DNA from: CAZFMJ01 sp964520045
Lineage (GTDB): Bacteria; Elusimicrobiota; Elusimicrobia; Elusimicrobiales; CAZFMJ01
NCBI GenBank assembly: GCA_964520045.1
Contig: CAZFMJ010000112.1
Coordinates: 1 to 5,554 of the forward strand
Direction: 5' to 3'
Length of the DNA: 5,554 nucleotides
Position numbers and translations under genes: made by a program. Below the pieces are notes generated by a model, which worked only from the letters and a program-made list of their open reading frames with translations, did no database searches and was not told the origin of the DNA. Each line of letters opens with the position of its first letter. Within the stretch, counting starts at the first letter, position 1. This document shows, one piece after another, positions 1-4,851 of this stretch.

Positions 1-49
1 CTATATATGTTTGACAGAAACTAAGTATACTAAGAAACATAATATACAA

Positions 50-170
50 GGTAGAAGGGAGACGGTAGAAGGTGGACAGAAAAGATAAAATAACAAGACA
101 TCATTGTTTTTTTTATCTGCCATTTAGCGTCTTTGATCTGCCGTCTGCCATCTACCGTTTACCTTCTACC
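50..170. repeat. Inverted pair of 7-nt-period arrays downstream of the DUF3108 gene
   Basis: The left arm has four heptads at 50, 57, 64 and 71 (GGTAGAA, GGGAGAC, GGTAGAA, GGTGGAC). The right arm is eight heptads in unbroken register from 115 to 170 (ATCTGCC, ATTTAGC, GTCTTTG, ATCTGCC, GTCTGCC, ATCTACC, GTTTACC, TTCTACC). The first 28 bases of the left arm match the reverse complement of 143-170 at 23 positions, so a long imperfect hairpin is possible. No double-hairpin module is present here. The array ends 14 bp from the DUF3108 stop codon. Bases 1-49 are A/T-rich with nothing I can support. Confidence 0.85.
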
Positions 171-184
171 CTCTTATTATTATA

Positions 185-1069
185 TCATTCATGAAAGTGT
201 CTTACGAGTCTGGCCGAGACATGGCCGATAAAAACCTCCGCTTTCATAAGCACGGGGATGCGTTCTTCGTCCGCCGTGAGCCATATCATAAGTTTTTTGC
301 CCTTTGCCACAAAAATGCCTTCCTCCCTGATTTTGGGCTCAACGACATAACATTCAAATTCGCCCGCGGGTGTTTTTACCCTTTCCTTCTTATAAACTTT
401 TATAACCAGCGGCCAGTTCTTCTGCGTATTGACGTCGAGTATTATATCTTTGCCGGTTTCAAGTTTCTGTGTCCGCGTAAAATACAGGCTTGAGAGAATA
501 TCCTGCACCGGACCCGATAATTGCCCGCTTTGTTCCGCGGCGATGTTGTTTTTATTTATTTTTTGGCCTTTAAAGGAAAGGTTTTTATTGTCAAATACCG
601 TCCATTCATCCCTGAGAAATCCGCCTTCCCGTATTTTTTTTGAATAGCCCATGGAAATAAGAAGGGACGCGTCAAGCCATGATTCGTTCAGATCCCTGAC
701 CTTATAAAAGGTGTCGACAAACGACGAGGATTTGGCGGACGAAACTATGTAGTAGCAGGGACTGCTTGATATTTCCACAAGTTTGGGCACCGTCATCTGC
801 GCTTTTCCGACCGAAACCATTCCCCATTTAATTTCATATTCCAGCGTTTCTCCGAGCCAGCGTTTAGGAAAGGAGGGATCATATTTTATCTCGGGCGCCG
901 AGAGCAGGGGATTCGGCCTGGGCTCAGCGCGCATATCCTGAGAATATAAAGATGAGGGAATGAGGAAAATAAAGACGGTAAACGGTAGAAGGTAGACGGT
1001 AGACGGAAAAAGGGGAAACAAAAAAATCCCCTTCCAGTTATCGGTTTTTTTCTTCTTGCCGTCTACCAT
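185..1069 (-). CDS. Secreted DUF3108-like protein, start uncertain
   Basis: The body of the protein (from about residue 46 of the 294-residue frame) resembles DUF3108, a family of exported proteins with no established function. Recognisable features are WLGETLEYEIKWGMVSVGKAQM (71-92), a beta-rich middle, KTPAGEFECYVVEP (232-245) and a closing WLTADEERIPVLMKAEVFIGHVSARL (263-288), a typical DUF3108 ending. The N terminus is a signal-peptide-like stretch: a Lys-rich segment (5-8), a hydrophobic run (14-38) and a plausible signal peptidase site after SSLYS (39-43). That run is partly repeat-encoded: residues 22-32, including TVYLLPFTV, come from the heptad array at 974-1006, and the ATG at 1069 itself lies in the opposite arm. 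A TTG at 1021 with GGAAGGGG upstream is an alternative start giving 278 residues. Location after the lipid A genes suggests an envelope role, but this is only inferred from context. Confidence 0.82.
   Translation of the reverse strand: MVDGKKKKTDNWKGIFLFPLFPSTVYLLPFTVFIFLIPSSLYSQDMRAEPRPNPLLSAPEIKYDPSFPKRWLGETLEYEIKWGMVSVGKAQMTVPKLVEISSSPCYYIVSSAKSSSFVDTFYKVRDLNESWLDASLLISMGYSKKIREGGFLRDEWTVFDNKNLSFKGQKINKNNIAAEQSGQLSGPVQDILSSLYFTRTQKLETGKDIILDVNTQKNWPLVIKVYKKERVKTPAGEFECYVVEPKIREEGIFVAKGKKLMIWLTADEERIPVLMKAEVFIGHVSARLVRHFHE
1019..1035 (-). promoter_or_regulatory. Candidate ribosome-binding site and alternative TTG start for the DUF3108 gene
   Basis: On the minus strand GGAAGGGG (1028-1035) is followed six bases later by TTG (1019-1021), in frame with the DUF3108 gene. 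The ATG at 1069 has only a distant AGGGAAGG. The TTG start would keep the hydrophobic signal segment but lose the lysines. Part of the site is one arm of the AAGGGGA/TCCCCTT inverted repeat, so it could be occluded in RNA. Confidence 0.35.
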
Positions 1070-1074
1070 TTACC

Positions 1075-1149
1075 GTTCCAAACCTTCCCTAAACATTGTG
1101 AGTTTGGGACGGTACCATTTTCAAAGCTTTTTGAGGAAAGAATGGTACC
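1075..1149 (+). repeat. 75-bp double-hairpin module, copy A
   Basis: Same length and layout as copy B: GTTCCAAAC (1075-1083) with GTTTGGGAC (1102-1110), then GGTACCATTTT (1111-1121) with AGAATGGTACC (1139-1149). It differs from copy B by one base in each stem, and each change still allows a G-U pair if the plus strand is the RNA. Three further differences are in the loops. It lies entirely between the methyltransferase stop and the DUF3108 gene and is flanked by heptads on both sides. Confidence 0.9.
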
Positions 1150-1170
1150 GTCTCCCGTTTACCCTTGTAT

Positions 1171-1722
1171 TTATATTCCGTATTTTAATTTTACCCCGAA
1201 AATCACTGCGGCGGATACGATCCCCAGTAAAGTGGTCAATTCCCGGTTTTTTTTGAATCTTTCAAAAGAGAATGAAGAGGTTTTGACTGCCGCCGGCAAT
1301 TTAAAAATGTCAGGCAGGTATTGAGGCACATTTTTTTTATAATCTTCATAATCTTTTCCGAAAATGCCGGCAAGATGATTCTCTTCGGCGGAGACCTGCA
1401 TTTTATAAACCGCGATAAATCCTGCGATAAGTATAATCCACAACATCGCGGTTCTCGGCCAATAAGCCGTATTTGTGGCTATTATGCCGAAGCCGGAGGC
1501 GATTAAAAATGAGCCGGCATAAAGCGGGTTCCTTACCATCGCGTAAGGCCCGGTTGTGGAAAGCTGAGCGGTCTTATGCAGGTGGCCCGCCGACCATGTC
1601 CTCAAAATTTCGCCTATAAATACCAGCAAAAGCCCGGCGGCATAAAGTCTCTTTGAGCAGGGCTTTGTTATAATCAGCAGAAAAATTGCCATGAACTGCG
1701 ATATTTTTATTCTATATTTCAT
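1171..1722 (-). CDS. Membrane methyltransferase of the isoprenylcysteine carboxyl / phospholipid methyltransferase (ICMT/PEMT-like) family
   Basis: A 183-residue integral membrane protein with about five hydrophobic segments (near 8-18, 26-40, 68-84, 90-106 and 163-179). It carries the family signature GPYAMVRNPLYAGSFLIASG (58-77, the GPYxxxRxPxYxG motif that binds S-adenosylmethionine) and a second block EENHL-x3-FGKDYEDYKK (113-130, with the conserved Glu pair and Tyr residues). Such enzymes methylate lipids or membrane-exposed small groups; bacterial substrates are mostly unknown and nothing here identifies this one. The start at 1722 is chosen because GGGGG lies six bases upstream and the N terminus becomes MKYRIKISQF. 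An in-frame ATG at 1800 would add 26 residues read from the heptad array (including TVYLLPFTF) and is judged spurious. It ends 22 bp before the copy A double hairpin. Confidence 0.85.
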   Translation of the reverse strand: MKYRIKISQFMAIFLLIITKPCSKRLYAAGLLLVFIGEILRTWSAGHLHKTAQLSTTGPYAMVRNPLYAGSFLIASGFGIIATNTAYWPRTAMLWIILIAGFIAVYKMQVSAEENHLAGIFGKDYEDYKKNVPQYLPDIFKLPAAVKTSSFSFERFKKNRELTTLLGIVSAAVIFGVKLKYGI

Positions 1723-1728
1723 TATTTT

Positions 1729-1733
1729 CCCCC
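1729..1733 (-). promoter_or_regulatory. Ribosome-binding site deciding the methyltransferase start
   Basis: On the minus strand GGGGG followed by AAAATA precedes the ATG at 1722, a purine-rich site with a six-base spacer. It supports this start over the ATG at 1800. It directly abuts the first heptad of the array (1734), so the array begins exactly where the translation signal ends. Confidence 0.6.
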
Positions 1734-1891
1734 GGTAAAAGGTAAACGGTAGAAGGTAGACGGTAAAAAAGAGAGGGTAGAAGCTAGGGTTAAATGGCAA
1801 ACGTAAACCAAAAACGTCTTCCGTTTATTCCCCTTCCGTCTCCCGTCTACCATTCTCAAAACTTTTTAAGGAAAGAATGGTACCGTCTCCC
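1734..1891. repeat. Inverted pair of 7-nt-period arrays between gmhB and the methyltransferase
   Basis: The left arm is five heptads in exact register starting at 1734, 1741, 1748, 1755 and 1762 (GGTAAAA, GGTAAAC, GGTAGAA, GGTAGAC, GGTAAAA), with a looser GGTAGAAG near 1776. The right arm ends in GTCTCCC-GTCTACC (1838-1851), continues into a half-module hairpin (1848-1884), and closes with GTCTCCC (1885-1891). GGTAGAAGGTAGACGG of the left arm matches the reverse complement of the right arm at 14 of 16 positions. The array fills the gap between the gmhB stop and the methyltransferase ribosome-binding site and extends into the gmhB 3' end. Confidence 0.85.
1848..1884 (+). repeat. Double-hairpin module, copy C (second hairpin only)
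   Basis: TACCATTCT (1848-1856) pairs perfectly with AGAATGGTA (1874-1882), around the same 17-nt loop as copy B. The first hairpin is absent, and the leading GG of the second stem is replaced by the heptad GTCTACC, whose TACC now serves as the stem. This is what recombination or slippage between a heptad and the module at the shared TACC would produce. The gmhB TGA stop (1856-1858) lies at the stem-loop boundary. Confidence 0.85.
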
Positions 1892-2449
1892 GTCTTTAAT
1901 AATCCATTTTGCCGCAGAAAGTATATCTTTCGCGGTGTAATCAGGAGCGGCTTTTGACAACACTTCTTTTAATCGGCTTTTGCCGTGTCCGGTTAGAACG
2001 AATACGGTTTTTACTCCGGCGGCTTTGCCTGCTTTGATATCCGAAAGCTTGTCCCCGATTATATATGATTTTTTTAAATCTATTTTGTGCTCGGCGGCCG
2101 CTTTCAATATCATGCCGGAAGCGGGTTTTCTGCAGGCGCAGTTTTCATCCGGTCCGTGGGGACAGAAATAAATGCCGTCAAGGCGCGCGCCGTGTTTTTT
2201 TAATTCTTCCGCCAGACGTTTGTTTATGCTCAGCGCTGTTTTTTTTGTCATGTATCCGCGGGCTATGGCCGACTGGTTTGTCACTACGATAAGCCGCAGT
2301 CCTTTTGATTTGAGAATCGCCAGCGCTTTGGGAGTGTTTTTATAGATCTTAAGCATTCCGGGCCGCGTGACATATCTGCCGTCTCTATCGCGGCTTAATG
2401 TCCCGTCCCTGTCAAGAAAAACCGCCGGCCTTTTTAAAGAACAAGTCAT
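1856..2449 (-). CDS. gmhB: D-glycero-manno-heptose 1,7-bisphosphate 7-phosphatase (GmhB-type HAD phosphatase)
   Basis: GmhB removes the 7-phosphate from heptose 1,7-bisphosphate in the cytosolic route to ADP-heptose, the donor for LPS core heptosyltransferases. The 197-residue protein shows HAD motif I FLDRDGT (11-17, nucleophile D13 and acid/base D15), motif II VVTNQS (55-60), the GmhB/HisB-type zinc loop CPHGPDENCACRKPASGM (C96, H98, C104, C106; K108), and motif IV IGDKLSDI (131-138). The zinc loop and length fit the stand-alone GmhB/HisB-N group; histidinol-phosphatase activity is the alternative, but the lipid A/heptosyltransferase context favours GmhB. The start at 2449 gives a normal N terminus but has CCCTTCTTAAT upstream, not a Shine-Dalgarno, because the heptad array abuts it. 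The last 12 residues (DGRRYHSFLKKF) and the TGA stop are repeat-encoded. Confidence 0.88.
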   Translation of the reverse strand: MTCSLKRPAVFLDRDGTLSRDRDGRYVTRPGMLKIYKNTPKALAILKSKGLRLIVVTNQSAIARGYMTKKTALSINKRLAEELKKHGARLDGIYFCPHGPDENCACRKPASGMILKAAAEHKIDLKKSYIIGDKLSDIKAGKAAGVKTVFVLTGHGKSRLKEVLSKAAPDYTAKDILSAAKWIIKDGRRYHSFLKKF

Positions 2450-2457
2450 ATTAAGAA

Positions 2458-2704
2458 GGGAGACGGTAAATGGTAGAAGGTAGACGGAAAAGAAAAGACA
2501 AAAAAAGAAAGCATTACCGATTTTTTCCCAGTCTGTTGATTATTTGTCATCTTCCGTTTTTAGGGGCAAAGCCCGTTTGATAATTTTTCTGTTTTCTTAC
2601 CGTTTACCTTCTACCGTCCCAAACCTTCCCTAAACGTTGTGAGTTTGGGACGGTACCATTCTCAAAACTTTTTAAGGAAAGAATGGTACCGTCTCCCGTT
2701 TACC
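2458..2704. repeat. Inverted pair of 7-nt-period arrays between acyltransferase and gmhB
   Basis: The left arm has heptads beginning at 2458, 2465, 2472 and 2479 (GGGAGAC, GGTAAAT, GGTAGAA, GGTAGAC). The right arm has complementary-type heptads at 2595-2615 (TCTTACC, GTTTACC, TTCTACC), then a 75-bp double-hairpin module, then GTCTCCC and GTTTACC at 2691-2704. The core GGTAGAAGGTAGACGG of the left arm matches the reverse complement of the right arm at 15 of 16 positions. The spacer of about 105 nt is A/T-rich and holds a small GGGC-AAA-GCCC hairpin (2564-2574). The right end of the array enters the 3' end of the acyltransferase gene; the left end stops a few bases before the gmhB start codon. 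Confidence 0.88.
2616..2690 (+). repeat. 75-bp double-hairpin module, copy B (complete, perfect stems)
   Basis: Two hairpins lie directly side by side. The first is GTCCCAAAC (2616-2624) paired with GTTTGGGAC (2643-2651), perfect 9-bp arms around an 18-nt loop. The second is GGTACCATTCT (2652-2662) paired with AGAATGGTACC (2680-2690), perfect 11-bp arms around a 17-nt loop. The module sits in an otherwise regular heptad array. The acyltransferase stop codon (2672-2674) falls in the loop of the second hairpin. There is no T-tract on the transcribed side, so it is not a canonical intrinsic terminator. Strand is given as + only to define orientation; all copies share it. Confidence 0.9.
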
Positions 2705-3601
2705 GTCTTCAATTGTCTCTTTTGTTCTTTTCCACCTGTTGTGCGCCCACAGCCATGAACCGGGATCGCTGAGTATCCATTCCTCAAGTTTGGTATTCAG
2801 ACGCTGCATCAGAGCCATTATGTTTTCCCGCGAACCGTCGCCCGACGGCAGTATGGGTTCCTCAAACACGGCTCTTATCCCGCCTTTGAACCTCGTGACT
2901 CTGAGGGGAAAAATCGGGCTTTCTGTTTTTAATGAAAGTATCGCGGTAAGCGGGGTCGTAGCGGCCGGTCTTCCGAAAAAAGGCACGAAAAAATCGCCCT
3001 TCGGCATGTTCTGGTCCATAAGTATGCCCAGTATTTTACCCTGCTTAAGCGCTTTTGCGGACGAAAAAAACGGGTTTTTATGCGGAATAACCACGCCGCC
3101 GTGCTTTTGCCGCATTGCGGTCAGCCAGCGGTCTATGTGGGGATTTTTTATTCTCCGCGCTATGGCGCACATTTGAAGTCCGGCGGCGCCGAAAGCTATG
3201 CCCGCAGCTTCCCAGTTGGCGATGTGCCCGAGATGGATTATTATGCCTTTGCCGCTGCGCAGATAAGACAGGGCGGCGCCGGTGTTTTCTATGGGACAGC
3301 GTCTGATAAGCTCCTGCTTGCTCAGGGAAAGAGCCTTGGCAAATTCGCCGGCTGTCCTGCCCATATTCTTCCATGATTGTACGGCGATTAAAGCTGTTTC
3401 CGCTGCCGTTTTTTCCGGGAATGACAGACGGATATTTTCTTTGGTCAGGCGGAATCTTTTTCTAAAGAGTTTTGCGGCAATAGCTCCCAGAACAGCGCCT
3501 GAATCGGAACAATCTTCCCATGACATGAGCGAGAAAAAAAATGCGAGGGCCCGCACCATGGCGTATCCGGCGATGAATTCAAGCTGTTTGAGAATAGTCA
3601 T
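2672..3601 (-). CDS. LpxL/HtrB-family lipid A acyltransferase (lysophospholipid acyltransferase family)
   Basis: Members of this family add a secondary acyl chain to Kdo2-lipid IVA, or to an equivalent acceptor, at the inner membrane. With the ATG at 3601 the protein is 309 residues. It has an N-terminal hydrophobic segment (about 5-27), ENIRLSFPE (55-63), the catalytic HX4E motif HIANWE (126-131), KNPHID (152-157), MDQNMPKGDFFVPFFGRPAATTP (about 195-217) and the C-terminal PGSWLWAHNRWKR signature. Which paralogue it is (LpxL, LpxM or other) cannot be told from sequence alone. An in-frame GTG at 3637 lies inside the 8-nt repeat array and is an unlikely start; the ATG at 3601 gives the usual family N terminus but lacks a clear Shine-Dalgarno. 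The last ten residues (GKRETVPFFP) and the TAA stop are encoded by the heptad/hairpin repeat, so the native C terminus was probably nearer the HNRWKR motif. It follows lpxK, consistent with consecutive steps in lipid A assembly. Confidence 0.9.
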   Translation of the reverse strand: MTILKQLEFIAGYAMVRALAFFFSLMSWEDCSDSGAVLGAIAAKLFRKRFRLTKENIRLSFPEKTAAETALIAVQSWKNMGRTAGEFAKALSLSKQELIRRCPIENTGAALSYLRSGKGIIIHLGHIANWEAAGIAFGAAGLQMCAIARRIKNPHIDRWLTAMRQKHGGVVIPHKNPFFSSAKALKQGKILGILMDQNMPKGDFFVPFFGRPAATTPLTAILSLKTESPIFPLRVTRFKGGIRAVFEEPILPSGDGSRENIMALMQRLNTKLEEWILSDPGSWLWAHNRWKRTKETIEDGKRETVPFFP

Positions 3602-3620
3602 ATAGCATGCAATCCGGAAA

Positions 3621-3765
3621 CCCAGTTTCCCAGACACCCAGTTGCCCAGAAACCCAGACGCCCAGCTTCCAAGTCCCCAGTCTTATTCAGTTACTTTCTG
3701 CTGTCTGGCGACTTCTTCATTCCCCTGTCTGGGTAACCGGGCCGCTGGGTAACTGGGTAGCCCGC
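3621..3765. repeat. Inverted pair of 8-nt-period arrays (CCCAGNNN / CTGGGTAA) in the lpxK-acyltransferase gap
   Basis: The left arm holds CCCAG starting at 3621, 3629, 3637, 3645, 3653 and 3661, an exact 8-nt period with variable last three bases, then a degraded unit to about 3680. The right arm holds units starting at 3729, 3737, 3745 and 3753 (CTGGGTAA, CCGGGCCG, CTGGGTAA, CTGGGTAG), also exactly 8 nt apart. The arms are complementary in type, so the region could fold back around a spacer of about 48 nt (3681-3728). It fills nearly all of the 164-bp gap and ends against the lpxK stop codon. The unit differs from the 7-nt units elsewhere in the window, so this is a second family with the same architecture. 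No promoter is recognisable inside it. Confidence 0.85.
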
Positions 3766-4851
3766 TTAATCCGTCTCCTGTAACATCGTGTTTATGAACA
3801 GTTTGTCGCCTCCGTTGCGTATTTTAAGCCTTATGGCCAGCGCGTAGACGTTGTTTTTCATTATGGAGCGCCATTGGGCCGGCAGCCTGGGAAAATCCTT
3901 GAATGTGGTAATCAGCGGGTAATCGCCGCGCAAGGTGTTTATCGAACGTATTTCTTCTTCCGAAAACGGATGATGGTCGGGGTAGCGCCAAATCTGTTTT
4001 AATTTAAGCCCCAGAGTTGTAAGAGTCTGCTCAAATGACGCGGGTTCGCCTATCGCTGAAAAGGCCGCCGCCTGTCCTTTAAGTTCTTCCACCGGCAGTT
4101 TTTCGCTGGTGTGCAGGTTCAGGTAGAATTCAGGGTGGTGTACGCTTTCCAAAATAGTTATTTTGGGATTTGCGGCAAGGATTTCTTTTCGCGCCTGCAC
4201 AAGCTCGCCGGATTTTACCTGGTCGCAATGGGTTATCAGTACGGCGGAAGCGCGTTTTAGGCCTGATGCTGGTTCCCTGAGTCTTCCCAGGGGCAATAGC
4301 TCTCCTCCGCCGAAAGGATTTCTGGCGTCTATGAGAACTATATCCATATCGCGGCGGAGCCTGAAATGCTGGAAACCGTCGTCCATTATAAGAATCCTGC
4401 TTTTGAACCGTTTAAGCGCTTCAAGTCCCGAAGAATATCTGTCAGGGGATACCAGCACGGGGACTTTTAAATCTTTGAGCCAGTGATACATCATCCACGG
4501 CTCGTCTCCGCATTCCTGCCATGAAAGCTCTTCCTCGCCGTGGAGCGTTGTTATGCCCTTTTTGCCCGACGGCCTTTTATAGCCCCGCGTAAGTATCGCA
4601 ACGCTCTCGCCTTTTTCGGCAAGACAGCCGGCCGCCAGCATTACCGCGCTGGTTTTTCCTGTTCCGCCAGTGGTTATATTTCCGAAACAGATTACCCTGG
4701 CAGGCAGGGAATAGGAACGCAGGATGCCAAGCTTGTAAAGCAGACTGCGCATAGCAACCGCGGCCAAATAAGCGAGCGAAAGCGATTTCAGCATTAATCT
4801 TCCGGGTGTTGACGCTTTAATTTTTTCCTGCAGAAGAAGTAAGTTTTTCAT
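3766..4851 (-). CDS. lpxK: Tetraacyldisaccharide 4'-kinase LpxK
   Basis: LpxK phosphorylates the 4' position of the tetraacyldisaccharide-1-phosphate lipid A precursor, using ATP, at the cytoplasmic side of the inner membrane. The 361-residue protein has the family layout: a hydrophobic N-terminal segment (about 21-45), a P-loop GNITTGGTGKT (57-67), ILTRGYKR (86-93), GDEPWMM (115-121), DDGFQH (157-162, the conserved Asp-rich motif), a LIDARNPFGGGELLPLGRLREP block, and a C-terminal YPDHHPF (290-296) with the Asp-His-His of the active site. FKD at 317-319 corresponds to the usual TEKD stretch. The start at 4851 puts the P-loop at about the same distance from the N terminus as in E. coli LpxK. 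It lies inside the end of the upstream GT9 gene, with no strong Shine-Dalgarno, which fits coupling. An alternative ATG at 4794 has GGAAG upstream but would shorten the membrane anchor. Confidence 0.95.
   Translation of the reverse strand: MKNLLLLQEKIKASTPGRLMLKSLSLAYLAAVAMRSLLYKLGILRSYSLPARVICFGNITTGGTGKTSAVMLAAGCLAEKGESVAILTRGYKRPSGKKGITTLHGEEELSWQECGDEPWMMYHWLKDLKVPVLVSPDRYSSGLEALKRFKSRILIMDDGFQHFRLRRDMDIVLIDARNPFGGGELLPLGRLREPASGLKRASAVLITHCDQVKSGELVQARKEILAANPKITILESVHHPEFYLNLHTSEKLPVEELKGQAAAFSAIGEPASFEQTLTTLGLKLKQIWRYPDHHPFSEEEIRSINTLRGDYPLITTFKDFPRLPAQWRSIMKNNVYALAIRLKIRNGGDKLFINTMLQETD

Larger units (their letters stand above)
977..1163. repeat. Inverted pair of 7-nt-period arrays spanning the DUF3108 gene 5' end and its upstream gap
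   Basis: The left arm, inside the open frame, has heptads at 977, 984, 991 and 998 (GGTAAAC, GGTAGAA, GGTAGAC, GGTAGAC). The right arm has GTCTACC and ATTTACC (1061-1074), then the 75-bp double hairpin, then GTCTCCC and GTTTACC (1150-1163). The arms match at 16 of 18 positions (975-992 against 1059-1076). The spacer contains a perfect inverted repeat AAGGGGA (1010-1016) / TCCCCTT (1027-1033). Confidence 0.88.

Noticed and set aside
11..16. TTGACA resembling a -35 box on the plus strand
   Set aside because: No -10 hexamer at 16-18 bp spacing (TATACT is 9 bp away, TAATAT 23 bp away), and no plus-strand gene follows.
92..114. AACAA/TTGTT stem followed by a T-run, a possible plus-strand terminator
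   Set aside because: The stem is only five A/T-rich pairs and faces the wrong strand for all genes in the window.
1075..1149. Double hairpin as an intrinsic terminator of the methyltransferase gene
   Set aside because: Neither hairpin is followed by a U-run on the transcribed strand, and the module occurs twice as a repeat within heptad arrays.
2564..2574. GGGC-AAA-GCCC mini-hairpin as a terminator for the acyltransferase gene
   Set aside because: Four-base stem with no U-tract on the minus-strand transcript; too weak to call.
2739..3176. 145-residue plus-strand open frame antisense to the acyltransferase gene
   Set aside because: It is the complement of a well-supported gene, shows no recognisable domain and no translation signal; the other plus-strand frames are similar.
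3602..3637. GTG start at 3637 extending the acyltransferase by 12 residues
   Set aside because: The extension is read from the 8-nt array and has no family similarity; the ATG at 3601 gives the normal N terminus.
3621..3680. CCCAG array as a CRISPR array
   Set aside because: An 8-nt period with three variable bases is far too short for CRISPR repeats and spacers, and no cas genes are present.
3766..4794. ATG at 4794 as the lpxK start
   Set aside because: It has GGAAG upstream, but would place the P-loop about 14 residues closer to the N terminus than in E. coli LpxK and remove part of the membrane segment.
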